From Phycisphaerae bacterium (GTDB lineage: Bacteria > Planctomycetota > Phycisphaerae > UBA1845), in assembly GCA_029260165.1 (NCBI GenBank), contig JAJDDT010000050.1:57185-121184 (forward strand): a DNA stretch of 64,000 nt. The letters are read 5' to 3'. Of the stretch, positions 33,134-41,914 are shown piece by piece. The translations under genes and the position numbers were made by a program. A model generated the notes under the pieces. It had not been told where the DNA came from and ran no database searches. It saw only the letters and a program-made list of their open reading frames with translations. Position 1 is the stretch's first letter; every line of letters begins with the position of its first letter.

Positions 33134-33672
33134 GCCTTCATTCCGCCTTCAAAGAGCCTGATTTTCCCCATGGGAACCCCGCGGTTGTTCATGTAGGTAG
33201 CCAGGAAAATGCTGTCCTCGCAATCCCCGCCGCCGCAATAGATCACGATCGTGTTAGCCGACAGCAGAAACGCCTCCGCATCGTCGTACATCGTGTCGGC
33301 GTTGTAGTTGTCGATGTTGACCGCACCGATGATGTGTTCTTTTTGAAAATGTTCCTCGTCGCGCGCGTCAACGAAGATGATTTCCCCAGCCTCGTACCCC
33401 GGACCGAGGTACATCTCGACAACCTCGTCAAGCGTGACCGGCGTGAACGGGTGCTTCAACCCGATATCCGCAGGATTGGAGTCTGTCGAATCACCGCCGG
33501 AATTCGACGCCGATGGAGGCCCATCACCACCCGGGGCGACCACCACAGGTGCGACGGCAAAGTAAGGCCGACCGAGACTGATACGGTTTTTAGCCCGGGC
33601 TTGATTGAACCCGAGTCCCGCGACCGTCCCGACCGCGAGTATCACCATTATGCGTAAGACCACACGTTTCAT
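33091..33672 (-). CDS. Membrane-anchored rhodanese-domain protein
   Basis: 193 residues from ATG 33672 (MKRVVLRIMVILAVGTVAG), giving an N-terminal membrane anchor or signal; the longer frame starting 33855 only adds a basic leader. A Ser/Gly/Asp-rich linker leads to a rhodanese domain (about 85-190): VTLDEVVEMYLGPGYEAGEIIFVDARDEEHFQKEHIIGAVNI, then the active-site loop VIYCGGGDCEDS with its catalytic Cys. Rhodaneses carry sulfur as a persulfide. The 43-base overlap with the MauE/DoxX gene suggests the two form a periplasmic sulfur or thiol relay. Confidence 0.85.
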   Translation of the reverse strand: MKRVVLRIMVILAVGTVAGLGFNQARAKNRISLGRPYFAVAPVVVAPGGDGPPSASNSGGDSTDSNPADIGLKHPFTPVTLDEVVEMYLGPGYEAGEIIFVDARDEEHFQKEHIIGAVNIDNYNADTMYDDAEAFLLSANTIVIYCGGGDCEDSIFLATYMNNRGVPMGKIRLFEGGMKAWLNDNLEVEQGLP

Positions 33673-33954
33673 CGTTTGTGCACCTGCATCATCCGGGCGT
33701 CGCCGGTCAAAAAACCCCCGCGACTCAATTCTCTCCCGTATTCTCCGAACGGGAACCGAAATCGTCAACGCAGGATCGAACCTGTTGCGCATGGGTGACA
33801 AGACCATCTCAGTGCCCAAAAGGACCGTTGGCAGGACGACGGGGCCTCCCGGCACGGGTGGTCAGGGTCCGGTAACTTTTGTATAGTTGCAACCCGCCCC
33901 GTTGACGGAGCCTCGCAGGAGTGATGAAACGCAGTTGATTGGGAGTATGACGCC

Positions 33955-35964
33955 TTGAAGACGGAAAACATCAGAAACATCGTGTTGGTGGGCCATGGAG
34001 ACGCAGGGAAAACATCGCTGGCTGAGGCATGTCTGCACATGGCTGGCGTGACGAAACGTCTGGGCAACATCTCGGACGGTACCACGGTTCTCGACTACAC
34101 CGAGGATGAAAAGGAAAAGCAGCATTCGCTGGAGACAGCCGTCTGCGCCGTCGAGCATGACGACTGCCACATCAACCTTATTGATACACCAGGTCTTCCC
34201 GATTTCTGTGGACAGGCGATCCCCGCGCTCGCCGCGGCGGATACAGCCGTCGTGGTCGTTTCAGCCGTAACCGGTATCGAGGTCAACACGCGCAAGATGT
34301 TCGAGCGCGCTCGCCAGTTCGGATTGAGCGTGATGTTCGTGATCAACAAGATTGACGCGGACGGGGTAAACCTCGAGGAACTGGTCGGACAGATACAGGA
34401 GAGTTTTGGCGACGTGTGCCTCCCCGTGAATCTGCCCAAACCGGATTTGACGGGCGTGCAACGCGTTATCGGGGGCGCCGGAGCAACCTCGTTCGGCGAC
34501 CTCGAGTCCGCCAAAACCGCAGCCGTTGAAGCGATATGTGTCGTCAACGACGAGTTGATGGAGCAATATCTCGCAGGCGACGCCGACGAGGATGTTGTCA
34601 TCCAGTCAGCCATGAAGGCGGTCGCCGTTGGGGAACTGGTCCCAATCATCTTCACCTCCGCCAAAAACGAAATCGGCATCGACGAGTTCATGGACGCCAT
34701 GGTGAACTGGACGCCAAGCCCGCTCGAGGCGAAGAGGCGTGTCCTGGTCAATGAGGACGAGGAGACGGAGATTGACCCCGCGGGTGACAAGCTTGTCGGA
34801 CAGGTTTTCCGCGTCGCCAGCGACTACAAGAGCAATATCAAATATTCGTACATCCGGATATTCGGCGGGACCATCAGGTCGGATCACCAGATTCACACCC
34901 TGGCTGAGAAGAAAGGGCTTCGCCCCGGAGCCGTCTACCGCATGGTGGGTGGCGAGCACCAGGAGCTTGATGAGGGAGTGGCTGGTGATATCGTCGCGCT
35001 GGCCAAGCTTGATTTGCACATCGGCAACGCGGTGTTTGATGGCGAGGGGGGCACAATCGAACTGCCGAAAATCCCGACACCGATGTTTGCCGTCGCGATC
35101 GAATCGAAAGTGCGGGGTGATGAAGACAAGATTTCCGCCGCGTTCAGGCGGTTTTCCGAGGAGGATCCCTGTTTTCAGGTGGAGCGGAATCCAACCACAC
35201 ATGAGACCGTGGTCCATGGTGTCGGCGATGCCCATGTACGCATGTACCTTGCAAAATTGACCAAGAATTTCAAAGTCGAGGTCGATACACACCCACCCAA
35301 AATTCCATACCGCGAAACCATTCTCGGACAAGCCACCGACGTCTCGTACACGCACAAAAAGCAGTCCGGCGGTTCAGGGCAATTTGGTCGCGTCATCATC
35401 AATGTGTTCGCAAATGAGCGGGGCGCCGGATACGAATTCGTCGACAAGATTTTCGGGGGTGCGATCGATCAATCCTACAGGCCAAGTGTCGACAAAGGCG
35501 TCCGGCAGCAGATGGCCGTCGGTGTCCTGGCTGGGTACCCCGTGGTGGATGTGAAAGTCGAACTGATCGACGGAAAAACGCATCCGGTGGACAGCAAGGA
35601 CATCGCGTTCCAGATTGCCGGACGTGGAGCGTTCAAAGAGGGGTTCATGAAGTCCAAACCCATCCTGTTGGAACCCGTCGTCAACCTCGAGGTGACCGCC
35701 CCGGTTGATAATCTGGGCGATTTGCAAGGCGACATTGCCTCGCGTCGCGGTCAGCCCGTGGGGCAGGAAATGTTGCCCGGGCAGATGGCTGTCTTGAAAG
35801 CGCAGGTTCCTCTCGCGGAGGTTTCTGATTACCACTCTCGTTTATCAAGTATCACTGGAGGACAAGGGAGCTACATGATGGAATTCTCGCACTACGATCA
35901 GGTGCCATCCAATGTCCAGCAGCGTATCGTTGACGAGTCTCACAAACCTGCCGAGCACGATTGA
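33955..35964 (+). CDS. EF-G-like translation GTPase (EF-G2 type)
   Basis: 669 residues. The start is probably TTG 33955, with GGGAG nine bases upstream; the nearby ATG 33947 is out of frame. G-domain motifs are VGHGDAGKTSLAEA (G1; EF-G has GHIDAGKTT), DTPGLPDF (G3) and NKIDADGV (G4). The G2 region lacks the RGITI motif of canonical EF-G. Domain II, III, IV and V follow, with YTHKKQSGGSGQFGRVII (domain IV) and RGQPVGQEMLPGQMAVLKAQVPLAEV (domain V). It is thus a paralogue of the main translocase, which is not in this window. Similar EF-G2 proteins bind ribosomes, but their role is unclear. Confidence 0.88.
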   Translation: MKTENIRNIVLVGHGDAGKTSLAEACLHMAGVTKRLGNISDGTTVLDYTEDEKEKQHSLETAVCAVEHDDCHINLIDTPGLPDFCGQAIPALAAADTAVVVVSAVTGIEVNTRKMFERARQFGLSVMFVINKIDADGVNLEELVGQIQESFGDVCLPVNLPKPDLTGVQRVIGGAGATSFGDLESAKTAAVEAICVVNDELMEQYLAGDADEDVVIQSAMKAVAVGELVPIIFTSAKNEIGIDEFMDAMVNWTPSPLEAKRRVLVNEDEETEIDPAGDKLVGQVFRVASDYKSNIKYSYIRIFGGTIRSDHQIHTLAEKKGLRPGAVYRMVGGEHQELDEGVAGDIVALAKLDLHIGNAVFDGEGGTIELPKIPTPMFAVAIESKVRGDEDKISAAFRRFSEEDPCFQVERNPTTHETVVHGVGDAHVRMYLAKLTKNFKVEVDTHPPKIPYRETILGQATDVSYTHKKQSGGSGQFGRVIINVFANERGAGYEFVDKIFGGAIDQSYRPSVDKGVRQQMAVGVLAGYPVVDVKVELIDGKTHPVDSKDIAFQIAGRGAFKEGFMKSKPILLEPVVNLEVTAPVDNLGDLQGDIASRRGQPVGQEMLPGQMAVLKAQVPLAEVSDYHSRLSSITGGQGSYMMEFSHYDQVPSNVQQRIVDESHKPAEHD

Positions 35965-36316
35965 CCGGCTGATTCTGCCGGCCGAAAAATACAAATTTGC
36001 AACAAAGCGGTCAGGTCGGCTTTTTCGCCGGCTTGGCCGTAAACTATTACTTTACAAGGCGTTATCGGTCGATTCGCGTTCGGCACCGGATTTCCCGAAT
36101 GTCAAAAATGGTCAATTGAGCAGCCTGGAGTTGTCTTTGCGGATTATGAGGCCTAGAAAAGTATGGTACGCATGCATGGAAGCGTATGTGGCTGAGTTTT
36201 CCGCCTCCGGGCGAGATACATAGCGCTTTTCCCCTCCGGAAAGCACCGGGTTGGTCTTGGTTTCACCGGGACTGCCCGGTGTTTTCTCTTTTTACAGAAC
36301 CGGATTAACGAATCGC
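35965..36316. other. Intergenic region after the EF-G-like gene
   Basis: No supported protein gene in 352 bases. Two small hairpins lie close behind the EF-G-like stop (for example GTCGGC/GCCGGC near 36017-36034), and a clear terminator ends the region at about 36293. A faint promoter-like pair (TTGTCT, 17 bases, TAGAAA) near 36132-36160 would give an about 130-base RNA ending at that terminator, but I give it little weight. Confidence 0.4.
36264..36293 (+). terminator. Rho-independent terminator
   Basis: A perfect 7-base stem CACCGGG/CCCGGTG (36264-36270 and 36275-36281) with loop ACTG is followed by TTTTCTCTTTTT. It ends plus-strand transcription 24 bases before the convergent PH-domain gene. 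Confidence 0.8.
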
Positions 36317-36934
36317 CTACAGCGACTCCATGAAAAGGGTTGAGCGGCGGGCGGTACGCATGTGCGCACGGATCATCTCAGCCACCTGATCGCCATCGGG
36401 CACACCTGCGATGGTCACGGACGAATCGGTCGTGTCGGTGGACATGATCTCGATGGACGCCAGCCCGAACAGGCGATCAAGGAGCGTCTTGTGGATGCGC
36501 ACATCATCGACGCGGATGAGTTCGGTCTGGTCGATGGTCTGACTGATGATGCCGCGTTCGATAATAAGACGCTCGGAAGTCAGTTTGTAACGCGTCTGAA
36601 GGATGGCCACCGCGACACGAACAGCGTAGGCGAGCGCGGCGACGGCAATGAGCCAAAAGGTCCATCCGACCAACCCGGTCGGCCCCCATCGGGCGGTCAG
36701 GAACAGGAGGGCGATGGCGGCGAGACCTCCCAGCGTTGCCATCCCAAGATAGTGTCGCCAACTGGTCCGCCCTGACCATAAGGGTTGCTCCGGCGGACGT
36801 TTGGTTTGCGTCTCTTTCGGTGTCAGCGGGTGGTCCTCTTTTGTTTCGGGACCATCTGGAACCGGCGAGGACGGAACGTCCGATTCGATGTCGGACGGGG
36901 TTTTGTGTTGGGGGTCGGGTTGATTCTCGGCCAT
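36317..36934 (-). CDS. PH-domain (bPH2/YdbS-like) membrane protein
   Basis: 205 residues from ATG 36934 (MAENQPDPQHK); the longer frame to 36994 lacks a ribosome binding site. A Pro/Glu/Thr-rich soluble N-terminus (about 1-60) leads to two adjacent membrane helices (about 68-86 and 92-112) and a bacterial PH domain (about 115-195) with TRYKLTSERLIIERGIISQTIDQTELIRVDDVRIHKTLLDRLFG, the recognisable bPH2 core. A tail AEMIRAHMRTARR closes it. Related proteins are thought to sense or organise the membrane; the exact role is unknown. It converges on the EF-G-like gene and diverges from 37073. Confidence 0.83.
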   Translation of the reverse strand: MAENQPDPQHKTPSDIESDVPSSPVPDGPETKEDHPLTPKETQTKRPPEQPLWSGRTSWRHYLGMATLGGLAAIALLFLTARWGPTGLVGWTFWLIAVAALAYAVRVAVAILQTRYKLTSERLIIERGIISQTIDQTELIRVDDVRIHKTLLDRLFGLASIEIMSTDTTDSSVTIAGVPDGDQVAEMIRAHMRTARRSTLFMESL

Positions 36935-37072
36935 GTCTGATATCTCGCTCGGTGTACGCGGACGTCCCGGTCGATAGAGGCATGCTATCGTCAACCGTCG
37001 TGACGGTCACGCCGATAGCATCGATGGGTTGACAGTATCTGTTGGGACTTGCAAAGTGACGAGGTCAGATGA

Positions 37073-37498
37073 ATGAGTGTGGAAACGTTACCGTACGACA
37101 CGGATGAGGATTGGGAAGGGGACGGGGCTGCGACCATGGTGGATGAGCAGATCGACGCATCAGACCAGAACGAGTACACAGGTTCCGAACGCCGTGAAGG
37201 GGACAGGAAGGATCGGCGAGACGCGGACCGGCGGGACAAGGCAGGGCGTCGATCGGGACTGGATCGACGGCGTGGACCCGGGCGTCGTCGCGCGGAGATC
37301 CGCAAAATGGCTGAGGAGGGTGAAATGGGTGGCGAACTTCTCGAATTCATCAAATCCATCGAGGAATACAAGCGGGTCAACGGCAAGCCATTTCCGAGTT
37401 GGTCGGAAGTGTATGAACTGATTCTCTATCTTGGCTATCGAAAAGTAGCTGACAAGTCAGACCACATCAATTCACTCGACGGCCGCGGCGCGCATTAA
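37073..37498 (+). CDS. Hypothetical protein with Arg/Asp-rich repeat-like centre
   Basis: 141 residues, ATG 37073 with GAGG eight bases upstream. The N-terminal 40 residues are strongly acidic (DTDEDWEGDG). The centre (about 41-75) alternates Arg and Asp (GSERREGDRKDRRDADRRDK, then GRRSGLDRRRGPGRRR), a likely disordered, nucleic-acid-binding stretch. The last 60 residues are folded-looking (GGELLEFIKSIEEYKRVNG, SWSEVYELILYLGYRKV). No family recognised. It stands alone, divergent from the PH-domain gene. Confidence 0.68.
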   Translation: MSVETLPYDTDEDWEGDGAATMVDEQIDASDQNEYTGSERREGDRKDRRDADRRDKAGRRSGLDRRRGPGRRRAEIRKMAEEGEMGGELLEFIKSIEEYKRVNGKPFPSWSEVYELILYLGYRKVADKSDHINSLDGRGAH

Positions 37499-37523
37499 CC
37501 CCAATTCCACCTCATGTTGCGAC

Positions 37524-37554
37524 AACCCCGGTCTCATATCAATGGGTCGGGGTT
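37524..37554. terminator. Hairpin between convergent genes
   Basis: AACCCCG (37524-37530) pairs with CGGGGTT (37548-37554) around a 17-base loop, in the gap between the convergent genes ending at 37498 and 37658. The following T-tract is poor on both strands, so terminator function is only likely. Confidence 0.35.
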
Positions 37555-37657
37555 CTTCAATGGTACGATGGTCACCCCCCGGGCATCAGAGTTGTCTGCG
37601 CTCATCATTTCGCCCCCCGGAGCATGAAAAACAACCAGCGGTCAGGATTGCGTGATT

Positions 37658-38827
37658 CTACCCGTCAATCCCGACAGCCAGGATTGTGATGTCATCTTCC
37701 GGGACCAGCGATCCGCCTTCGCTATCGAGTTTTTCGTTAATTTTTCGAGCAATACTTTCTACTGATTCGCCCGCCAGGGATGCCAACACATGAAGATGTC
37801 CCTCCCACGGATTGCCCTCGTTTGCTGACGCACCGTCGAACACTGCCTCCAGCCCGTCGGTGTACAGAATCACCTTGTCGCCCGGGTTGAGCTGCACACT
37901 GGCTGTCTCGCATTCCATGCCATCAAACAGACCCAGCAATCCGCCCGGTGACTCAAGCTCGCGCATCTCGCCCCCGCAATGGATCAGCGGATACGGGTGC
38001 CCGCCTCGTGCGTACCGCATTTCCAGCGTGGACGTGTTGATAAGACAATAGGCTGCTGTCACAAACTGGCAGTTTGGCAGACTGTGGGCCGCCAGGGCGT
38101 TGTTGAGATTCTGCAGGGCTTCGTGGGGATCGAGAATGTGATAGTTATTGTCCCTGATCACCTTGGCTGAAAGTGTCCGGCGAATGAACATGGTCAAAAG
38201 CCCAGCCGCCATCCCATGCCCAACCGCGTCAGCCAGATAGAACCCGATGTGGTTTTCATCCACGCGGTGAATGTCGAACATGTCTCCGGACACCCATGAC
38301 GCGGGTCTGTAGATGTGGCTCACGCTGAGCGGTCCGATCCGCTCGATGCCCCGAGGGAGAAAATCCTTCTGCAATCGCGATGCCAGCCGCATTTCATCGT
38401 CAATTTCGCGGAAATGGGAGTTGAGCTGTTCGCTGAGTTTCTGCATGTGCGTGATCTCGCGTTCCATACGCCTCACATGCTTCTGAAACCGCGTTAGCAG
38501 GGCGAGCTGCCGGGTAATCTCGCCCGCCGTGATATCGCCCGAGAGTGAACCGATCAACGGTCCGTCGTCCGCCTGTCGCTTTTTCGACCGCTCGCCCAAC
38601 ACGAGCGTGGCAATGTGCCTGTCATTGGCGCTTCGGAGAACGCTTCTAAAAGCCGGCGTTTCGTCGTCCTGGTTTTCGACGATCATCGCGTCGATGTCAG
38701 CCGATTGCACCAGCGATCGTGCGGATTCAATATCGGACGCATAATTCACGGTCCATTGATTGGCGGTGAGTTCCCGCCCAACCAGTCCGGGCAAGTCATT
38801 CTTCGATCCGACCACGAGCACATGCAT
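37658..38827 (-). CDS. Receiver-like domain fused to PP2C/SpoIIE phosphatase (RsbU-like)
   Basis: 389 residues from ATG 38827, with GGAGG ten bases upstream. The N-terminal 110 residues look like a response-regulator receiver fold (MHVLVVGSKNDLPGLVGRELTANQWTVNYAS), but the acidic pair and phospho-Asp are not in their usual places (DAMIVENQDDE), so it may be a pseudo-receiver. A coiled-coil linker (about 113-150, KHVRRMEREITHMQKLSEQL) leads to the SpoIIE-type phosphatase: LQKDFLP, YRPASWVSGDMFDIHRVDENHIGFYLADAVGHGMAAGLLT, YARGGHPYPL, GDKVILYTDGLEAV and PEDDITILAVGI. It probably dephosphorylates an anti-anti-sigma factor. It is monocistronic; the target is not adjacent. Confidence 0.88.
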   Translation of the reverse strand: MHVLVVGSKNDLPGLVGRELTANQWTVNYASDIESARSLVQSADIDAMIVENQDDETPAFRSVLRSANDRHIATLVLGERSKKRQADDGPLIGSLSGDITAGEITRQLALLTRFQKHVRRMEREITHMQKLSEQLNSHFREIDDEMRLASRLQKDFLPRGIERIGPLSVSHIYRPASWVSGDMFDIHRVDENHIGFYLADAVGHGMAAGLLTMFIRRTLSAKVIRDNNYHILDPHEALQNLNNALAAHSLPNCQFVTAAYCLINTSTLEMRYARGGHPYPLIHCGGEMRELESPGGLLGLFDGMECETASVQLNPGDKVILYTDGLEAVFDGASANEGNPWEGHLHVLASLAGESVESIARKINEKLDSEGGSLVPEDDITILAVGIDG

Positions 38828-38907
38828 GGTGTGATAACCTCCATAAGCCGCCCACGCCTGCGGAAATGACGAACGCAGAGACACGGCGACTATGGTGAGT
38901 CGGATCG

Positions 38908-39912
38908 TTATTCGGAGCGCTTTAGCACGGCATTGGGGATATCAACAAACTGACCGACAACAATCCCTTTACGTCCGAAAACACCCTCGCGAAGCTCAAG
39001 GGCGTATCGATACGAACTCCGCGGACGCACGGAGGTCTCGTCCAGCGCGGTCATGGTGAAGATGTCCACGATGATGCCGTCCGCGTCGATAAACGCGATG
39101 TCGAGATTGATGTACGTCCCGCGCATCCAGAATCCACTCCGCTGATCGGACGTGAAGACGAACAGCATCCCACGCTCGTCCCCATCCTCGAATGGCTGTA
39201 ACTCGTCGATCCCGACAAACATCAACCCCTTCTGACGTTCCGCCGCATCGTCCGCCAACCACGCTCGAACACCCAACGAGCCGATCTGAAGGTCGCGGGT
39301 CTCCATCACCTCGATCGGATTGCGATCGGACGCACCCGGCAACCGAAAAATGTCCGCACGAATGGCAGCCCCGCTGGTCAACGTGTCACTTGTCAGACTC
39401 CAGTTGCACGCGATTTCGACTTCCAGCGACCCCGCCGTCAAACCCGCCGACGTCCCGGTTGACACAAATGCATAGTCGATCCCGCCCGATTCGCCGGGTC
39501 TGTACGTTTCCGTTTTTGGTCCGAACACACGAATGATTTGTCCCTCGCCAAGATCAAACGCAATCGACCCGGTTGAATTCACCGTGACACCATCGACATT
39601 GGTCACCACGCGTGTGGCTGTCCACCGCGCCTCGATCCCCGACGTCTCCAGCGTCGTCACGTCACCCGGCAGAATTTCCCGCGATCCCAACACCGGCACG
39701 CCCGTCTGACCGACGACCAGTTGCGTCGGGGTCTCGCTTGTTTCGGTGGCGGTTTGATCCTCCACGCCCAGCGTGAACACACATTGTCCATCGCCCGAAT
39801 AGGATCCGGGAACGAGCGGTGACGGCGCGATCCGCGTCACCGACGGCGGCTCAAATTCACATCCCACCATCAATACACACATCGCCAAAATGGTTCCAAC
39901 CGATCGAATCAC
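38908..39912 (-). CDS. Lipoprotein with C-terminal DUF192 domain
   Basis: 334 residues from GTG 39912, which overlaps the previous stop as TAGTG. The signal peptide ends in the lipobox LMVGC (Cys about 18). A unique beta-rich region (about 30-205) precedes a DUF192 domain (about 210-330) with VRAWLADDAAERQKGLMFVGIDELQPFEDGDERGMLFVFTSDQRSGFWMRGTYINLDIAFID. The conserved RxxGLMF...GMLFVF...FWM core is intact. DUF192 function is not established. It directly follows a second, smaller DUF192 lipoprotein, with the domain about half identical by eye, so a tandem duplication is likely. The enlarged N-terminal region is the difference between the two. Confidence 0.85.
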   Translation of the reverse strand: MIRSVGTILAMCVLMVGCEFEPPSVTRIAPSPLVPGSYSGDGQCVFTLGVEDQTATETSETPTQLVVGQTGVPVLGSREILPGDVTTLETSGIEARWTATRVVTNVDGVTVNSTGSIAFDLGEGQIIRVFGPKTETYRPGESGGIDYAFVSTGTSAGLTAGSLEVEIACNWSLTSDTLTSGAAIRADIFRLPGASDRNPIEVMETRDLQIGSLGVRAWLADDAAERQKGLMFVGIDELQPFEDGDERGMLFVFTSDQRSGFWMRGTYINLDIAFIDADGIIVDIFTMTALDETSVRPRSSYRYALELREGVFGRKGIVVGQFVDIPNAVLKRSE

Positions 39913-40433
39913 TACTTCACACCCTTCTTCGCATCCTCGGGAATCGTCACCGTATCGCCAGCCTTGATCCCGTGCTCCCTGAACGTACCCGCCTTCACCT
40001 CCAACGCGTATCGATACGGATATTTTGGCGTGTAATTCCGCTCGTCCAACGCAGCCATCGTGAAAACATCTCCGATCCGCCCGTCCTCGCGAATGAAGGC
40101 AATATCGAGATCAATGTGCGTATTCTTCATCCAGAACCCATGACGCTGATCGCTGCGAAACACGAAGATCATCCCGCGCTCCACGCCTTTCGCGACCGGG
40201 TCCATCTCGTCCTTCATGACGAACATCAACCCCTTCTGTCGCTCGTCGTCATTGTTGGCGATCCACGCCCGAACCGTCAGGTCCTTCACCTTCACATCCG
40301 CCGTACCGAGCTTGTCCAGCTTGTTAGGCTCGGTCGGTGCACAGCCCGCCAATAAATACGACAGCATCGTCATCCATCCGATCATGGTTGTTCTCAAACT
40401 CCAATGGCCCACCAAACCCCGCCACAACATCAT
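39912..40433 (-). CDS. DUF192 lipoprotein
   Basis: 173 residues. A signal sequence with two N-terminal Met residues leads to the lipobox LLAGC (Cys about 31), and the DUF192 domain fills the rest: VRAWIANNDDERQKGLMFVMKDEMDPVAKGVERGMIFVFRSDQRHGFWMKNTHIDLDIAFIREDGRIGDVFTMAALDE, ending YRYALEVKAGTFREHGIKAGDTV. The start overlaps the gatB stop as ATGA. Function unknown; exported location is inferred from the lipobox. With the next gene it forms a duplicated pair. Confidence 0.85.
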   Translation of the reverse strand: MMLWRGLVGHWSLRTTMIGWMTMLSYLLAGCAPTEPNKLDKLGTADVKVKDLTVRAWIANNDDERQKGLMFVMKDEMDPVAKGVERGMIFVFRSDQRHGFWMKNTHIDLDIAFIREDGRIGDVFTMAALDERNYTPKYPYRYALEVKAGTFREHGIKAGDTVTIPEDAKKGVK

Positions 40434-41914
40434 TTCACCAACTCGTCCAACCGCGACTGTATCAACGCACTGACCAGCTTCGGATCAGCCCGCCCACTCG
40501 AAATCCGCATCACCTGCCCGCGCAAAAATCCCGCTGCTTTCGCCGCCTTCTTCGGATTCGCAACCGCATCCCGAACCGCCTGCTCATTGTCGGCAAACGC
40601 ACGATCCACCCACGCCTGCGTCTGACCGACATCCTGAACGACAATCAACCCCAACCGCTCCGCCAACGCCCCGGGATCATCGTCCGATTCCAGCATCTGC
40701 TCCGCCAACCTGTTCGCCGCCGTCGCACTCACCGTCCCCTCATCGACCAGCTTCGCCAGTCCAGCCACCCGATCCGCATCAATCCCCAATCCCCCTACTG
40801 ATACCTCGCGGTTGTTGGCCAGTTTCGCCCAGACGTTCAGAAAATGCTTCCCGACCGTCCCCGCCTTCGCACCCGCCTCAATCGCAGCCTCAAACAAATC
40901 CGCCGTCGCTTGATCCGTCACTATCGCAGCCGCATCCGCCTCGGACAATCCACAGTCAGCAACCAACCGCCCCCGTCGAATCGCGGGCAATTCCGGCAAC
41001 GACGCCCGCACCCCGTCAAGCCAATCCGCCTCAAACGTCACCGGCACCAGATCCGGGTCTGGGAAATACCGATAATCATGGGCAGCCTCCTTGCCCCGCT
41101 GAAAAACCGTCGCCCCGCGATCATCGTCCCAACCACGGTTCTCGTTCGATCGCTCTCCGAACAAATACCCCGGGTTCGCCAACCAATCCTGCACCTGTCG
41201 ACGATATTCGTACGCAATGGCTGACCGCACCGAACGAAAACTATTCAGGTTCTTCACCTCCGAAATCGGCGTGCGATATTCCTTCCCCTCGTACTGAATC
41301 GCCACGTTGACGTTTGGCTCGAACCGCACCTGACCCATCTGCATGTTCCCGTGCGACACGCCCAAATACGTCACCAGCCTCTGCAATTCCGTGCAAAACA
41401 CGAACGCATCGTCCACCGAGTGAATATCAGGCTCGGTCACAATCTCCAACAAAGGCGTCCCCGCACGATTCAAATCAACCAGGCTACACCCCGGCACGTC
41501 ATGCACATTCCTGCCCGCGTCCTCCTCCAGATGCGCCCGGATGATACCGACACTCCGCTCCTCACCATCCGCGCAAAACGCAAACCGACCATCATGAGAC
41601 AACGGCAGGTCGTACTGACTTATCTGATAGTTCTTCGGTAAATCGGGATAGTAGTAGCTCTTGCGGTCCCACCTGGAAAACGTCGAAATCCCGCACCCCA
41701 ACGCCATCCCCGTCAGCACCGACATCTCCACCGCCCGACGGTTCATCACCGGCAACGAACCCGGCAACCCCAGACACACCGGACAGTTTCGCGTGTTCGG
41801 GTCAGCCCCAAACGTCAGCTCGCACGCGCAGAACATCTTCGTCCGCGTCGCAAGCTGTACATGGATCTCAAACCCGACGATCAACGTCGTTTGAATGTCC
41901 GCTTCAGTCACCAT
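40430..41914 (-). CDS. gatB: Aspartyl/glutamyl-tRNA amidotransferase subunit B
   Basis: 494 residues, the normal size. GatB is the kinase/transamidase subunit of GatCAB, which converts Glu-tRNA(Gln) to Gln-tRNA(Gln) and Asp-tRNA(Asn) to Asn-tRNA(Asn). It begins TTLIVGFEIHVQLATRTKMFCACELTFGADPNTRNCPVCLGLPGSLPVMN, with the zinc cysteines (FCAC and CPVC), then RKSYYYPDLPKNYQISQYDLP, GIIRAHLEEDAGR, DLNRAGTPLLEIVTEPDI and a C-terminal YqeY-like helical tail (about 330-494). gatA and gatC are not adjacent here, so the subunit genes are scattered in this genome. Confidence 0.96.
   Translation of the reverse strand: MVTEADIQTTLIVGFEIHVQLATRTKMFCACELTFGADPNTRNCPVCLGLPGSLPVMNRRAVEMSVLTGMALGCGISTFSRWDRKSYYYPDLPKNYQISQYDLPLSHDGRFAFCADGEERSVGIIRAHLEEDAGRNVHDVPGCSLVDLNRAGTPLLEIVTEPDIHSVDDAFVFCTELQRLVTYLGVSHGNMQMGQVRFEPNVNVAIQYEGKEYRTPISEVKNLNSFRSVRSAIAYEYRRQVQDWLANPGYLFGERSNENRGWDDDRGATVFQRGKEAAHDYRYFPDPDLVPVTFEADWLDGVRASLPELPAIRRGRLVADCGLSEADAAAIVTDQATADLFEAAIEAGAKAGTVGKHFLNVWAKLANNREVSVGGLGIDADRVAGLAKLVDEGTVSATAANRLAEQMLESDDDPGALAERLGLIVVQDVGQTQAWVDRAFADNEQAVRDAVANPKKAAKAAGFLRGQVMRISSGRADPKLVSALIQSRLDELVK

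Noticed and set aside
13131..36048. Shared 11-base word CGTAAACTATT upstream of the sigma factor (13131) and after the EF-G-like gene (36038)
   Set aside because: Hundreds of chance 11-base matches are expected in 64 kb, so it is not evidence for a common promoter element.
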